This document shows positions 22,251 through 34,783 of a stretch of DNA of 64,000 bases, piece by piece. The translations under genes were made by a program, and so were the position numbers. The stretch is from the NCBI GenBank assembly GCA_030789695.1, contig CM061133.1, positions 91,859,248 through 91,923,247 of the forward strand. Direction: 5' to 3'. The notes below the pieces were generated by a model. That model saw only the letters and a list, made by a program, of their open reading frames with translations. It was not told the DNA's origin and searched no databases. This stretch comes from Scilla litardierei (Eukaryota > Streptophyta > Magnoliopsida > Asparagales > Asparagaceae). Numbering within the stretch: position 1 is the stretch's first letter; every line of letters begins with the position of its first letter.

Positions 22251-24051
22251 ATGTCGAGCGTATTTATCAGAGATGGCGACCCTGGAGATCTAAAGGCGGC
22301 GGACCCCAGTGCTCATCCGAATGCGTCGGATCCCGGTGCTAAGGGCAGTGAACCAGTAAAGCCAGCCGCCGGTAGGGCTGCTGCTAGAGGTTCCTCGGGT
22401 GAGGTCAATGGGCGTGCTCCACACAAGGTAGGGTTTCATCCATTCAATGGCGATAGTATCTGGCCGTCTCAATGCATTGGGATTGACCAGCTCTGTGGAA
22501 GGGGCTTCCTTTGATGGGGACTCTGGACGCCCTAGGTCTGAAGGTTTCCACGATGAAGGGTGGAAGGTGGTGCGAAGAAGAGGGGCTGCGGCTTTTGGGC
22601 GTGTACCTATGAGAAATAGGGGTTCCCAGGTCTTTGAGAGGGGTGCTGCTAACAAGCCCCCACTACAGTGGGGCCATCACAGGGCTACCTTGAAACATGG
22701 AGGTGATGCACACAAAGTTACTGCTACTATGCCTTTGAAAGCCAAAGTTCAATTCAATTTTGATCCTACTGCTTCTAAGCAGTCCTGGTCTGATGTGTGT
22801 GCTAATCGACACACATATGGGGCTACGTTGGGTATGTCCCATGCCCCCCCTCAGTCTAGGGAGGATGGATCCGTCTATGCTAAGTTCCATGTTTAACTAG
22901 TGCAGCGCGGGGCATGGAATTGGAAAAATACGACAGTGGGCTATGTTTTGGGGGACATCCTGTACTATAGTCAAATTGCTGCTTGGATGGAGAGACTTTG
23001 GAAGCCTAAGAAGAGGGTCCAGATTTACAGTATGGAGAATGGATTCTTTTATTTCAGATTTGAATCCCCAGAGGAGTGTGATAGGATTTTGGCAGGAGGT
23101 CCCTGGATATTCGATGGTCGCCTGGTGGTTATCAAGAGATGGAGTCTACATATGAAGCATGGTCGAGATTTTAACTTCTATACCCGTTTGGGTCCAATTG
23201 CATGGTGTACCTCTTTTCATGTGGAACCTTGAGGGGCTTAATATCATCTCATCGGTTGTTGGAACCCACATGTGTCTTGACCGTGTTACAGCTTATTTAG
23301 AGAGGATCTCCTCTGCTCGGTGTTTGATTGAGGTAGATGCCTCTGCCCCGTTGGTTTCACCCTTTGAAGTAGAGATGGATGATGGCTCTATAGTCACTAT
23401 TAATACCAAGTATGAAGGTGCTCCACCACGCTGCAGTAAGTGTGTATGTTTTGGACATACGGATGAGCAATGCCCCTCTATCGCTCAGCTCCCTTCAATC
23501 CAATACGATGCTACTGAAAAGCTTCAGGCTATCAACAAGGCAGTTTTGGAAAGTCATGAGGCAATGCCAAATTCTGATGAAGGCATGAGTAATATAGAGA
23601 ATGTTGAAGGTGTAATGCATCTCCCTGAACTGTCCAAGCAATGTGATGCTGCTTCCCAACTCCAGCATGCGGAAGGTGAGCAACCCACCTTATCTACCCC
23701 CATTGACGCGGATGCTGTTCCTGGGGATAATATAGACATTTCTTTGGGGAAGGATGGCCTTTATCCTAAGGTTTTAAGGGAGGACAGAAGCACTGGTGAT
23801 GTCTTGGGTTGTCAAAGCACATGGCAGGTGAAAAGTATACCTAGCTGTCAAAGGTTGGAGGACCCTATTGCTATTGTTAGCCTCAGCACATGTAACCCCC
23901 AGGCCAAGGACTCAATTTTGGGGCGTGCTATAGGCCGTCCTATTCAAAATAGTATAGGGGACATCTCTCCCAATCTGTTAACTTTTCTCTCCCGTCCCTC
24001 CTTGTTTAGCCCAAATGTGATGAAATTGATAGAATACCAGAGTGTCTAGCA
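22251..24051 (+). pseudogene. LINE ORF1 (DUF4283 plus CCHC knuckle)
   Basis: Starts with a Met at 22251 just inside the element. The frame is broken into four pieces (22251-22514, 22447-22896, 22900-23232, 23159-24049). The third piece carries the DUF4283 pattern typical of plant L1 ORF1 (a GYVLGD-like start, FFYFRFESPEECDRILAGGP, then the FDGR...KRWS end). A zinc knuckle C-x2-C-x4-H-x4-C is at 23432-23473. ORF1 proteins bind the element RNA to form the retrotransposition particle. The tail is Ser/Pro-rich and unrecognised. Confidence 0.8.
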
Positions 24052-24227
24052 ATTGATAATCCAGAATGGGAGCTGGATATGGAAGATCATGTGCGGAATA
24101 AATTGGAAATCAAGTCTGGGAAAAAGAAGGTTGGCACAAGCACTATGGCAGTAGGCAGGAGAAATACATGGTCTCAGGTTTCACTGGAATGCAGTGACCT
24201 GGAGCGGAAGCAACCACATTCTGTTCC

Positions 24228-27200
24228 ATGAAAGTCTTTTTCTGGAATACTAGGGGACTCAATAATCTGGTTTGAAGGAGAGACATTCGGAATCATATCA
24301 GTACAATAAATCCTTTAGCTATTATTCTTTTAGAGATCAAGCTCAAATCTCCTGCAACTGTTAATAAGGCGGGGATTCCTAATAAGTGGATATTATTTGA
24401 TAATTCTAACCAAGTACCTGGAGGGCATATTATTATGTGCTTTAATCCCTCTGTTTGGAAGCCCTCACTTTTGTCTAGCTTGGCACATCATATATCTGTT
24501 TGGTGCACAAACTTGGGAGGCTTTTCTTGTGTTATAACTGGTGTATATGAGCAAAATACTATGTTGGAGAGGAAACAATTGTGAAGGTGTCTGGAGGATG
24601 ATGTTTTTGTTAATGGGTCAGGTTGCTTGGATGGTGGGAGGTGATTTCAATAGTGTACTCTACACTAAAGATAAGATTGGAGGCAGAAAGCTTGAGGAGT
24701 CTATGGTTCGGGACTTCAATGAATGCATTAGGCGGTGTTTGCTGGAGGAGCTTAAGAGCAAGGGGAATAGATTCAGTTGGTGTAACAATCGGGTCGGAAA
24801 GGAACACATTACGGCACAACTAGATCAGGTTTTCTGTAATTTTGCCTGGGTTTGTATGCTAGAGGACTCTTTTATTGAATACCTGGACCCTGTCACTAGT
24901 GACCACTCTCCTATGGTGGTGAATCTCCAATCCCAATCCCATTCCTCTCCTCAGCCTTTCAAATTCTTTAACTACTGGATTCACTGCCCAGGATACTATG
25001 AGGTGGTTGAATCAGGCTGGAAAGTTCATATCAGGGGTACTCCAATGTTTCGGCTTACTCAGAAATTAAAGAGGTTGAAGCCTTCACTACATGCTTGGGC
25101 AAGTGAGTATCATGCGGTTAATCACGTGAGGAATTGTAGACAGAAGATGGAGGCTATAAGGAATGACCCTACTTTACATTCGGCCATTGGCCTGCAGGAG
25201 AAAGAACATATCCTTATCAAGGAGCTGGCGGGGGCTATGAAGCTTGAAGAAGATATGATCCGTAAAAAAAGCCACCAAAATTGGTTGAACTTGGGTGATA
25301 GGAATACCAAATTTTTTTATAACGCAATGAAATCTAGGAGATGCCGCAACAATCTGAGCCATCTGGTGGATGTGAATGGTCAGCAGAACAGATCATTTGA
25401 AGACTTGGGTAAGGAGGCTCCTGCATATTACAAAGAGTTATATAGTCAGAATCATTATTTGAAGAGTTTTCCTAAAATTGTCCCTAAATGGATATTAACG
25501 AATCAGACCTCGGTATGGCTCAGCACGAGGGTTTCAGATGAGGAAATTAAAGCTGCAGTTTTCCAGATTAGGCAAGATAAGGCCCCGGGTCCAGATGGGT
25601 ATAATGGTTTCTTCTTTCAACAAAATTGGGGCCTAATTGGAGATGAGGTTGATCATTTTTCAGAACAGGTTCTCTTCTTAAACCTGTTAATCACACCTTC
25701 CTTACCCTTGTGCCCTAGAATGCAAATGCTTCGACCTTAGGTGACTATAGACCTATTGCCTGCTGTAACGTCCTCTACAAGATTATCAGTAAAATTATCT
25801 GCAACAGGATCAAAGAGGTAATTCATGAAGTGATATCTCCTAACCAGTCTGCTTTTCTTAAAGGGCGGCTTCTATCTGACAGCTCCCTGATAGCTCATGA
25901 GCATATCAGGGATTTTAGCAACCCTATGGGGAGTAGAGCATGTTTGAAATTTGATCTGAGGAAAGCATTTGACATCGTAAACTGTGATTTCACTCTCTAT
26001 TTCTTGCTTCAGCTGGGATTTCCTAATATTTTGGTACATTGGATCAGAGAGTGAATTACTACTCCTACTTTCTCGGATTTGGTTAATGGCACTCCTACCG
26101 GTTATTTTAAAGGCAACAGAGGTATCCGCTAAGGTGATCCCCTCTCTCCATATTTATTTGTTATTAGTATAGAGGCTTTTTCTATCCTGATTGCAAAAGC
26201 TATTAATATGAGAAAAATTAAACCTATGTGACGAACTGGCTCTATATCTCATTTGTTGTTTGCTGATGATCTTCTTGTGTTTTGTCGGGCGAACAAAACT
26301 TCTTTTTGGGGATTAAAAACTTGTTGACGGAGTTTTCAACCTTAACTGGGCCCCAGGTAAACTGGGATAAAAGTGCTGGATTGTTTAGCAATGGGCTAAA
26401 AACAGAGATGGCTTGGCGGATTTATTGGGAATCAAGATATCCACTATAATAACCACCTATCTGGGATTGCCCCTATCTTCGAAGTATCCCAAGTCTGTCA
26501 ACTTGGCAAACTTGTGGATAAATGTAAGAAGCGGATGCTCGGCTGGAGTTGGTCAGTACTCTCTGTTGCAGGATGCATCGAACTGGTTAGGACAGTTATT
26601 TATGGGATCGTTGCATTCTGGATGCACGCATTCCATATCCTGGTAAGCATTTTGAGGTCCATCTCCTCAGCCTGTAGGCGTTTCATTTTGGGCACATCTA
26701 GAGATTGGTCCTGGGCAGATATGTGTAAGCCAAAGTTTAAAGGCGGTGTGGGTATTAGGTTATTGGAAGAATTAATTGAAGCGGCTAGCGTGAAGCTAAC
26801 CTGGAGGTACCTCACATCAGTATATAGGCTAAGCATATGAAGCTGCTTTATGAAGATGGAGTCGGATTCTTTGCTGCAAAGCGCATGTTGAGGCATTCCG
26901 GTACGTGGAAATGAATGCTAAATTCCAGATCTATTTCCCAAACTTTAATCAGGAGGAAAGTGCACGTTGGTCAATCAACTTTGTTCTGGCTAGATTTTTG
27001 GCTTCCAACCGGACCACTGAAAAACTCCTGTGCAATTCCCCCTGGTGCCGAACTTAGAACAGTAAGCTCCTATTGGCGCCAAGGTCAGTGGATACCTGAT
27101 CCTCTCATTGACCCCATTCGGCCGTTGCTTCAACACTTGCAGCTATGTCCTGGAGCTGACGAATGGTCTTGGGTCCCGGGTGATCAATTCAGATTTAAGC

Positions 27201-27757
27201 AAGCTTGGGACGGCTCTCGTCAACGCGGCACTTCCTTTCCATTTCACAAATTGGTCTGGTATAATCATCATACGCCTAAATTTTCTCTAACTCTACTGCG
27301 TTCCTTTCATGGTAAATTACTTACTAGGGATATGCTTAAAAGATGTGGGCTTGACACTCCCGTTCATTGCGTTTTATGTGAGGATAATAAGGAGGAAAGT
27401 ATAGAACATCTGTTTTTCATCTGCAGCTATTCTCAATACATTTTATGCAGGGCTCTGCTTAAGCTAAGAGTTGCTACTCACATTACACCAACTCTGGATG
27501 AGGTGGGGATTTACTATCTAACAAACTTTGGAGGGAAAAGTCCGTTGAGCCAACTTGCTAAAACTGCTCTGGCTGGCATGGTAAGGCATATCTGGCGGGA
27601 GAGGAATCGGCGTATTTTTGAGGGGGAGAAGAGAAGTAAGACAATTCTCTTTGATGAGCTTGCAGCAGACATCAGAGTTGTTTTGTACAATCAAGAGCCA
27701 CCTACGGAGGATGAGACTATTGCATTTGCCAATTGGGAATTCAGGGATATGTGTTGA
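24228..27757 (+). pseudogene. LINE ORF2: endonuclease, reverse transcriptase, zf-RVT
   Basis: Met at 24228 opens an AP-type endonuclease (FFWNTRGLNN; after a frameshift GGDFNSVL; SDHSPMV). The reverse transcriptase follows, with KAPGPDGYNGFFFQQNWG, a GDPLSPYLFVIS-like block and the catalytic LLFADDLLVF near 26250-26280. The end carries the zf-RVT domain (around FHGKLLTRDMLKRCGLDTP and a C-x2-C...H...C set, 27300-27430). It would nick DNA and copy the element RNA at the break. At least five stops (TGA and TAA near 24270, 25740, 26052, 26131, 26230) and several frameshifts destroy it. Confidence 0.85.
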
Positions 27758-27963
27758 GTTTTAGTCAGGCGCTTGTTTTCTTTTGCAAATTATGTCCTCT
27801 TTTGATCTTCTTTTGTATAGCAAATTTTGGGTTGCGGGATTGATAGTGGAGAGTGACGACGCTTGTGCCCTATCCTCTCTCTGTTGAAACCACATTCCGA
27901 AATGCGCTATTATTGTATTTGTATATTACTCAATAAAGATTCCAGCTAACTTTTCAAAAAAAA

Positions 27964-27994
27964 CTGTATGTATGTATGCATATGTATGTATGTA

Positions 27995-28070
<76 letters not shown>
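27964..28070. repeat. ATGT-type then (TA)n microsatellite
   Basis: Continues the repeat left of the LINE, ending in about 30 TA units at M4. Confidence 0.9.
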
Positions 28071-28073
<3 letters not shown>

Positions 28074-28473
28074 AAAAAGGGGATCTAAGGTGCCTCCTTA
28101 GATGAAAATCTAAGGAGGCGCCCCCATTTCCCCCAATCTCCTACAATTTTTTTGGAAATTTTTTTTCATGGGGTTGTTGTTCACATCATGGATGATCAAC
28201 ATACGAAATTTCAAGGGATTCCAATACTTTTCGAGCCACCATCTACCTCTTACAATTTCAACGGTCTAAAAACGTGCTGAAAACCCCACGAAGTTGCAAG
28301 GGGTAGATGGGGGCTCAAAAAGTATTGGAATCCCTTGAAATTTGGTATGTTGATCATCCATATGGTAAACAATAAACCCATGAAAAAAATTTCAAAAAAA
28401 ATGTGTGAGATGTGGGGAAATGGGGGCGCCTCCTTAGATTGAATCTAAGGAGGCACCTTAGGATCCCTTTACC
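28071..28473. mobile_element. Fold-back element M4, full length
   Basis: About 400 bp. Ends are 60 bp inverted repeats; each includes a small hairpin (CTCCTTAGAT...ATCTAAGGAG) and GGCGCCCCCATTT. Inner arms of about 115 bp pair across a centre near 28275. No ORF. It is the best copy of the family and the reference for M3 and M5. Confidence 0.8.
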
Positions 28474-28580
28474 ATATATATATAAGTATGTATGTATGTG
28501 TGTGTGTGTATGTGTGTGTGTGTGTGTGCATGTATGTACGCATGTATGTATGTATGTATGTATGTATGTATGTATGTATG
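28474..28580. repeat. (ATGT)n/(GT)n microsatellite between M4 and M6
   Basis: Compound array: ATGT units, a GT run, then about eight ATGT units. Confidence 0.9.
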
Positions 28581-28628
28581 GAATCATGTAGACCGGGTGG
28601 CACCTGATCTAATAGATCGGGTGCAAGA
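28581..28628. mobile_element. Fold-back element M6, left piece
   Basis: The sequence with hairpin CACCTGATCTAATAGATCGG is the reverse complement of the end at 36372-36417. The copia element split M6 exactly at the CAAG target site. With that element removed M6 is about 165 bp, again hairpin-tipped and microsatellite-flanked. Confidence 0.75.
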
Positions 28629-29233
28629 TGTAGGGATTTACAGGTCCTTGGTGCCATAAATTCGACGTCTAGCTTAAGTCGGTTTGACGAAGTTATCAAA
28701 ATAGCCACGGAAAAATCGACTTAAAACAGTTTTAAATCAAAGCCATAAAGATTAACAACCCTAGCCAAGATCTCTACTATCTCGGGGTTGGGTCCGACCA
28801 ACCCCTAAGGATAGATCTATCTAACATTTGCAATTTATAAACGCATGTTTAATTAAACTACATACCTTTCACTTCGTTTTCGTAGAATACGAAGCGTCGT
28901 TTTCAGCAACATTTCTTTGGTCCCACATACAGCTTCTCCCGAGCCGAACCTCGTCCCGAGCCCAACCACACCACATCCTGAGGCGAGCAGCGCCCTTGTC
29001 GTCGAGCCAACCACGTGCTGAAGAAGATTTCGCCTTAAGTGGATCCTCCGTCAAGACTTCGGATCCGATCCAAGCTGCTTTGTAGCTTTGCTAGAGCCCG
29101 AACGGGAGCAAGGAAGAATTTAGGGAGAAAGAGAATATTTTCTTTAAGCTCAGATACAGGCTTGCTCACGTTTAATGGAGCTACTCAGATCTAGAGCTTG
29201 GGACGAGTTTCAAGGAGGGGAGTATGCCCCTTG

Positions 29234-29241
29234 TTTATATA
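29234..29241 (-). promoter_or_regulatory. TATA box of the copia LTR
   Basis: Minus TATATAAA followed by CAAGGGG; its partner in the 5' LTR is at about 35431-35442. Confidence 0.6.
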
Positions 29242-29564
29242 GGCGGCTGACCCCTCCCATCCACTTCATATCCGAGGTAGGACTAAAGTTTTTGGAGAAA
29301 AAATTAATTAAATTTTGCCTTTCACAAAGGCCAATCTTTTACAAAGTTTTCCTCCCTCACGGTTGATCTTTACAAGTGATACAACTTATCAAATCGAAGA
29401 GGGTTGAACAGTGAACGTGTAGGAACAAATGTCGCTCCAATCCACTTCGTTTGACCCCTTAAATGTCGTCCAAATATGGCTAAAAATCCATAGTTTACTG
29501 GAAAAACTCAGCCATCAAGCAAAACACCCTTGCTTATGGGTCCCATGATTGGGCCCTAGCAGCC

Positions 29565-29720
29565 TTGGGTATGCGGGCTGGGCGGGCTGGGCGCCCTCCC
29601 GCAAAGGGCGGGCTGGGCACCCCAAGCTGGGGTGCTTGCCTGCCTGCAAGCGGTCTGGGCACCCCCCTTTAGCATGCACGGGTTACCCGCATACTAGGCT
29701 GGTCGGACGCCCGCCTAGCA
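29565..29720. repeat. GCGGGCTGGGCGCC array in copia U3
   Basis: Degenerate units of 20-30 bp on GCGGGCTGGGCRCC. On the minus strand it lies 330-480 bp upstream of TATA. The other LTR has a longer array (35775-35985), which explains the 145 bp LTR length difference. Confidence 0.7.
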
Positions 29721-29999
29721 TGTGCCAGACCCGCAATGCCCAATATTGTGCAACTGGAACTGTTTTGGCTCTATTTCGCACGTTTGGAGTCCGTTTTTGA
29801 CGTAGTTTGAACCTGCGTTTAGATCGGGACGATCCCGTCATCCATGTTACCTTTTCGATGTGTTTATTATATTAAATATTTACGTAAACAATTTACGACA
29901 CATTTAATTCCCTTTGCATCATATGCAAAATTCCCACATTTATTATAAAAAATCATGTGCTTCAAATACAAATGAACTGAGGGCATACATCCCCCAACA

Positions 30000-31114
30000 T
30001 ATCCCACTTGCACTCAGAATCATTTATCCCGAATGCAGGAGCTAACTGCAAACTCTTTGCAGTTTTCTATCCCTTGCATCAAATGCATATTCTCCATAAT
30101 TTCTACCTATTACTTGTCGAAGGTCTCACTCTATATGAGACCTTACAGCTTGACCCTACTACAGGTGGGCCTCAAAACTCCAGACGGTAGAGACCACGAG
30201 CAGCAGGTGTCGTCCCAGTTTTGGTATCATACTTATGTGGTTAACTAATAAACATGAGTATTGTCGGGATCGCCCTGACTGTGTCCGTGATGAATACAAC
30301 TGTTATAGTCTTTTCGTCAAAACTATGCTGCTTAGTCAAACCTAGGGTATGGTCAACTGTCAATCCTGCTAGCTTGAACTTGGTTAGTCTGCATCGATCT
30401 TTAGTCAAATAATGTTGGACTTCTTCGAACATACTCTGGCCAGAGTTTTCACTAAAAGATCGAACTAACACTGTGACACTAACTCCCCTTGACCAGGAGA
30501 GTCGAATCCTATCTTGGTCATTACTCTTCTTGTAGGCTTCAAATGTCATCCAACCAAAGACCTTTCAATGGGGCTTGCCCCGAGGCTAGATCTGTGATCT
30601 AAGTGACACCGTTCACATACAGGTTCGTACAATGCCCTCAAGTCAAAAGACCACTTACCTATCATCACTAAGAGTTATCATTGACAGATAAGTTAATCAT
30701 AACCATATGATAATACTTGTTGTGTCGTTCAGTGAACTCATTCACCAAAAAGAACCTATGTCTCATCTTCGACTTCACCAAGTCAAACGACAATACGATC
30801 ATTGTCACCATTATATTGTGATGACTAAGAAACATTGGTCTATCCGATGTGTCGATATCCATTTCTCGGAACATCTACGACCATGAACATTTTTAGACCT
30901 ATGCTACAATCGGTCAAACACTTCTTCATGATCAAGATCTCCATCTTGATACATGTTTGACCTCGCATAAGTCTCAGGACTATACCTAAGTTCTAATGAA
31001 GACTACATCATTATCAAACTTAGGTAAATTTTTACCAAACATCTTATTGTTATTTTGAACAAGACGCTTGTATAGATACATCGAGATAAATTTGTCTCGA
31101 GGGCAAACCTATCT
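30000..31114. other. Copia 3' non-coding region
   Basis: Lies between the pol end and the 3' LTR. It has no clear frame and starts with text parallel to that after the pol stop (both contain a CCCAYTTGCACT word and ATTTATCCCG), suggesting an old duplication of the pol-end/PPT region. Confidence 0.5.
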
Positions 31115-34100
31115 CGCTACATCTCCCATTTGCACTTAGGCCCATTTATCCCGGCATCTCATACCGCATTTAAACATAAGTCTTTCCAGACTTAAAGTGG
31201 TAGAGCCTTCATGAGTGGATCTGCTGAACCCTCTATTGTATAGACTAATGGGGTTTCTATGTTCATTTTAGACCACACATTTGAATCTTATCCAAATAAT
31301 TCACTTAGTCTCTTGGAATCCATAACTAATGTCTTGCCTGGATCTCATCCAGCTCATTGTACGTTACGAGAATAATTCAAATAAGTTACTGGTCATTTAG
31401 ACGGTTCATAATCATTTCTGATAAAGTGTCAAACTCTTTGACCACTTTGTCAAAACATATGTTTCGGCTCCTTGATGCCTCGCATGTTCTATATTCGCTT
31501 CCACTGACCTTGAAAACTCTCTGGCCGATTTATATAAGTTCGTTCTTCTAAATCATATTTAGAAAATAGACTATACATGAATGCTCCAGTTTTCATAGTC
31601 ATCATGAGCATTTACATCGAGTTCGGTTCTGGTAGATCTGTACACATCTGTTGGCGAGACAATTTCATCATAATCTGTTTATAGGAGTTAGGATGATAAT
31701 TGTTCTTAACCAATATAAGTTGTACTTCATTATTTTCTTTCTGCACAAATCTTCTAGACTCGAAGATTCACTTGCAGCTAAAGGAAACAATTTCCTTGGA
31801 CACGTAAACTAAAGTCCATACTTTATTTTCGTGCACAAACCTTTTCAGATTGCATCAAGCTATTAATTGAAGTCCCTACTTCGAATGGCATCCTGGAAGT
31901 TGACTAAGTCATCATCAACTATGATGTTTTACTCGATTCTTCGTCTCACGAGACTCGAGTAATCCTTTAACTTCCTAACGATTAATTTAAGGAATATTAT
32001 AATTATAAGGTTCTAACATAACCTTATCAAATGCATAGGCATTATTATCTGGATTTTAACCCAGAACGAGGATTGTAACTCAGAGTCACTAGCCGTGTAT
32101 CACACTAAGTCTAACAGAGTACGAACCATGTTCTCTACTACAACGATGTGTTAAAGGACTTAACCTGAGAAAAAATCTCATTTTCTTTTAGTGACGCAAG
32201 AATTACATATCTTAGTATTCGACTCTTCGATCCGATCGAATCAGTTCAAATACTTTAGTCATTGTGCTTTCTATTTTATCAGACTTGTGTTTCATCAAGA
32301 ACACCTGTCGTAATAAAATAAGAATTCCTTATCTTGGCTTATTTAGAGTTGGGTCCGGGTACATCCGAATGTACGAGACTACGAGTTCAGCAACTCATTC
32401 TCACACTGTCTTATAGATGGAATTTTGGCCATCAAACCTTTGAGACAAGATTTACAAGTGTCTTTCGACTCATAACACGAGAGGTCAGACCCCTCTTTAT
32501 GTGACTTGTGAAGCTTAGTCTCTTTGGTACGGCCTAGTCAATTTTGCCATATAAGATTTGCTACCAATTTGAGTATTCATGAATTAACTCTTAATACAAC
32601 ATTGTTATACATTATAATCACATCAAAACATTTCTTCTAACGTAATGTGACGACATTTGCCTAGTGTGATATAAGTTCCATATGGCCTAAAGGCAACTTT
32701 TGTTCATTAGCCAATATGTGAGACTATCTTTGTATAACAATTATTCTGAAATTTTAGACATCAAACATGTCGTATTTCCAGGTCCTCTTACTATGCCTTG
32801 TCTTATGATAAACCAAATATTCTTTCTCAATTAATTTTCCTTAGTGCCTTCTTATTTCTAAATCATATTTAGACATTTCATATCCTAACACAAAAATTAG
32901 CTGTGCAAGAATCACATGCATCCAAACACTTGAGCTTTACAACTTTGAAGAGACTCAACAAGTTGCTCGTCTCAAGATCTAATTTGGATATATTGTCGTG
33001 TACCACTCTTACACTCATCTTCGAGTCAAATAGTTTGATCGAAGTTTCAAACCTTGCGGATTGAAACCGTTTTCCATACAACCTTGAGGAAACTCAACAA
33101 GTCATATAGAGAAACTGCTTTGAACATCAGTATGTTCAAGCTGCCCATGTTCATATGGGCGAGTGTTAAGTAGCGTACTTTTATTGTGTTAGATTTTAGA
33201 TCTTAATGAAATATTTGTCCTTAACTCAATACTAAGGACATTTAATAACAAAGAGAATATAGTTTGGATTATCAAATATTCCTTAACTAATCATTTTGTC
33301 TAGTTGACTTATTTCTTTAAAGGATATTATAATTTTGGATTCCACCCGGCAAAACATAGAATATCCCTAGTTTAGCATTTGTTCATAATTTTTAAATATA
33401 GTTAACATGGTTTTTATTCAACTATATCATCCCACTATTTCTGCGATCATCTTTAGCCATATAGATGAACGAAAATAGTTATTTAATGGGATATGGACCC
33501 AACTACCTTGACCTTCACACCCTTGAGGAGGCTCAACAAGTTGATCGACTCTGCAATTGGTAGATAATCTCATTATCAATCACATCAGATGTGACTCCCT
33601 ATTGGTTTTTACCACTAGTCACTTATGATCTTGAGGAGACTCAACAAATTATAATGACTAGTCTAGTCGAACCCTTGTTTTCATGTCTAATATTAACTTA
33701 CATCAATACTCGAGGAGACCCGATGCAGCATTTCGGGTTAATACCAAACTACATCTCATGTATGATGGAGTCGGTTTCTAAAAGAGACCATGTCATAGCT
33801 TGAGGAGACTCAACAACTATAACATGCATCTTTAAGTCCCCTAATCCAAAAATAAGGAGGGCTATGACTAACCTTAAAAGATTTTTAACATAATTGACTA
33901 GATATAATCGACGATGTCATCTAATCGTAATTCGCATACTTGCAGATCAGCAGAACACGACCAGTGATTTGGCTAGGTCAGTATCATTATCTCAAGTCGA
34001 GCTGGGGTGACCCACAACACTATTCAAAAAACACTAGACCGGATCATGGTCCATTGAAGGAAACTTATTATTCATATGTGTCCCATCAATTAGAAATGAC

Positions 34101-34766
34101 TTCATTAAAACTAGTTAACCCTATCAACTAGTGGAATCCTAAAATTTGAAAAATATTGGATTGGTTAATAACTTTTATTAATGTCCTTATCAACTATAAG
34201 GATTATTATGGTGCTATCCTAATCATGTATTAGGCATTTAAAGTTCAAGTTGCACATATTTTAAATCATAGCCTTTTGTTCGAGATTATTATTAGAACAT
34301 TCAAAATAATAATTAGGAGAGGGCTATCCTAAATATGAATTTAATATGTTGCAACAATTTTTAAATCATATCATCTCCAAAAATTATCTTATAATTTTCT
34401 GAAAGTTTTTAATGGCTATCCAAATAGTTTTTCTTGAATTATCACATATTCAAAATAAATAATATAACCATTAAGAAAATTATTAACTAAACAATTTAGT
34501 ATAACAAAGAAATTAAAATTTATCTTTTAAAATTTTCTGGCTAAACATGCAACCTAATTTATCGCATATATTTAAGTTACATCTAAAATTGTCAAATAAT
34601 TTTAAAGATTTAATTTTTAAAATAAAATTAAATCTAATTTCAAAAACAATTTTTGAAAATAAAAATGTTGTTTTTAAAACGACAATTTTATTAGTTTAAA
34701 ATTCAACCTCCATCTCATGGAGAAACATGCGGCATTTTATAAGTGCAAAAAAGTTGATCATGTAGA
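31115..34766 (-). pseudogene. Decayed copia gag-pol
   Basis: No frame longer than about 70 codons survives. The end is still readable on the minus strand: ADPLMKALPL, stop, VWKDLCLNAV, stop, then a GPKCKWEM tail ending near 31118, the C-terminus of copia RNase H. Stretches further right (toward gag) are too degraded to assign. Length from primer site to pol end is 3.65 kb, shorter than usual, so deletions are likely. Confidence 0.6.
32943..33816. repeat. Five dispersed copies of an 18 bp motif
   Basis: CTTGAGGAGACTCAACAA or a one- to three-base variant at about 32943, 33083, 33522, 33630 and 33799, each followed by different text; a sixth half copy is near 33711. Confidence 0.65.
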
Positions 34767-34782
34767 CATGGTTCTGATACCA
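34767..34782 (-). other. Copia primer-binding site
   Basis: Minus TGGTATCAGAACCATG one base inside the LTR; the first ten bases equal the initiator tRNA-Met site TGGTATCAGA. Confidence 0.85.
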
Positions 34783-34783
34783 C

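Larger units (their letters stand above)
22246..27963 (+). mobile_element. L1-type LINE retrotransposon, degenerate
   Basis: ORF1 and ORF2 remnants follow each other on the plus strand, with a 3' end of CAATAAAG and a short A run (about 27956-27963). Both flanks are ATGT-type microsatellite, so a target duplication cannot be told from the repeat. About 5.7 kb suggests a nearly full-length copy. Stops and frameshifts occur in both ORFs, so it is inactive. Confidence 0.85.
28629..29999 (-). repeat. 3' LTR of the copia element
   Basis: On the minus strand it begins TGTTGGGGGA just after a polypurine stretch (CAAGTGGGATA). It differs from its partner mainly by fewer GC-rich repeat units at 29565-29720. 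Confidence 0.85.
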
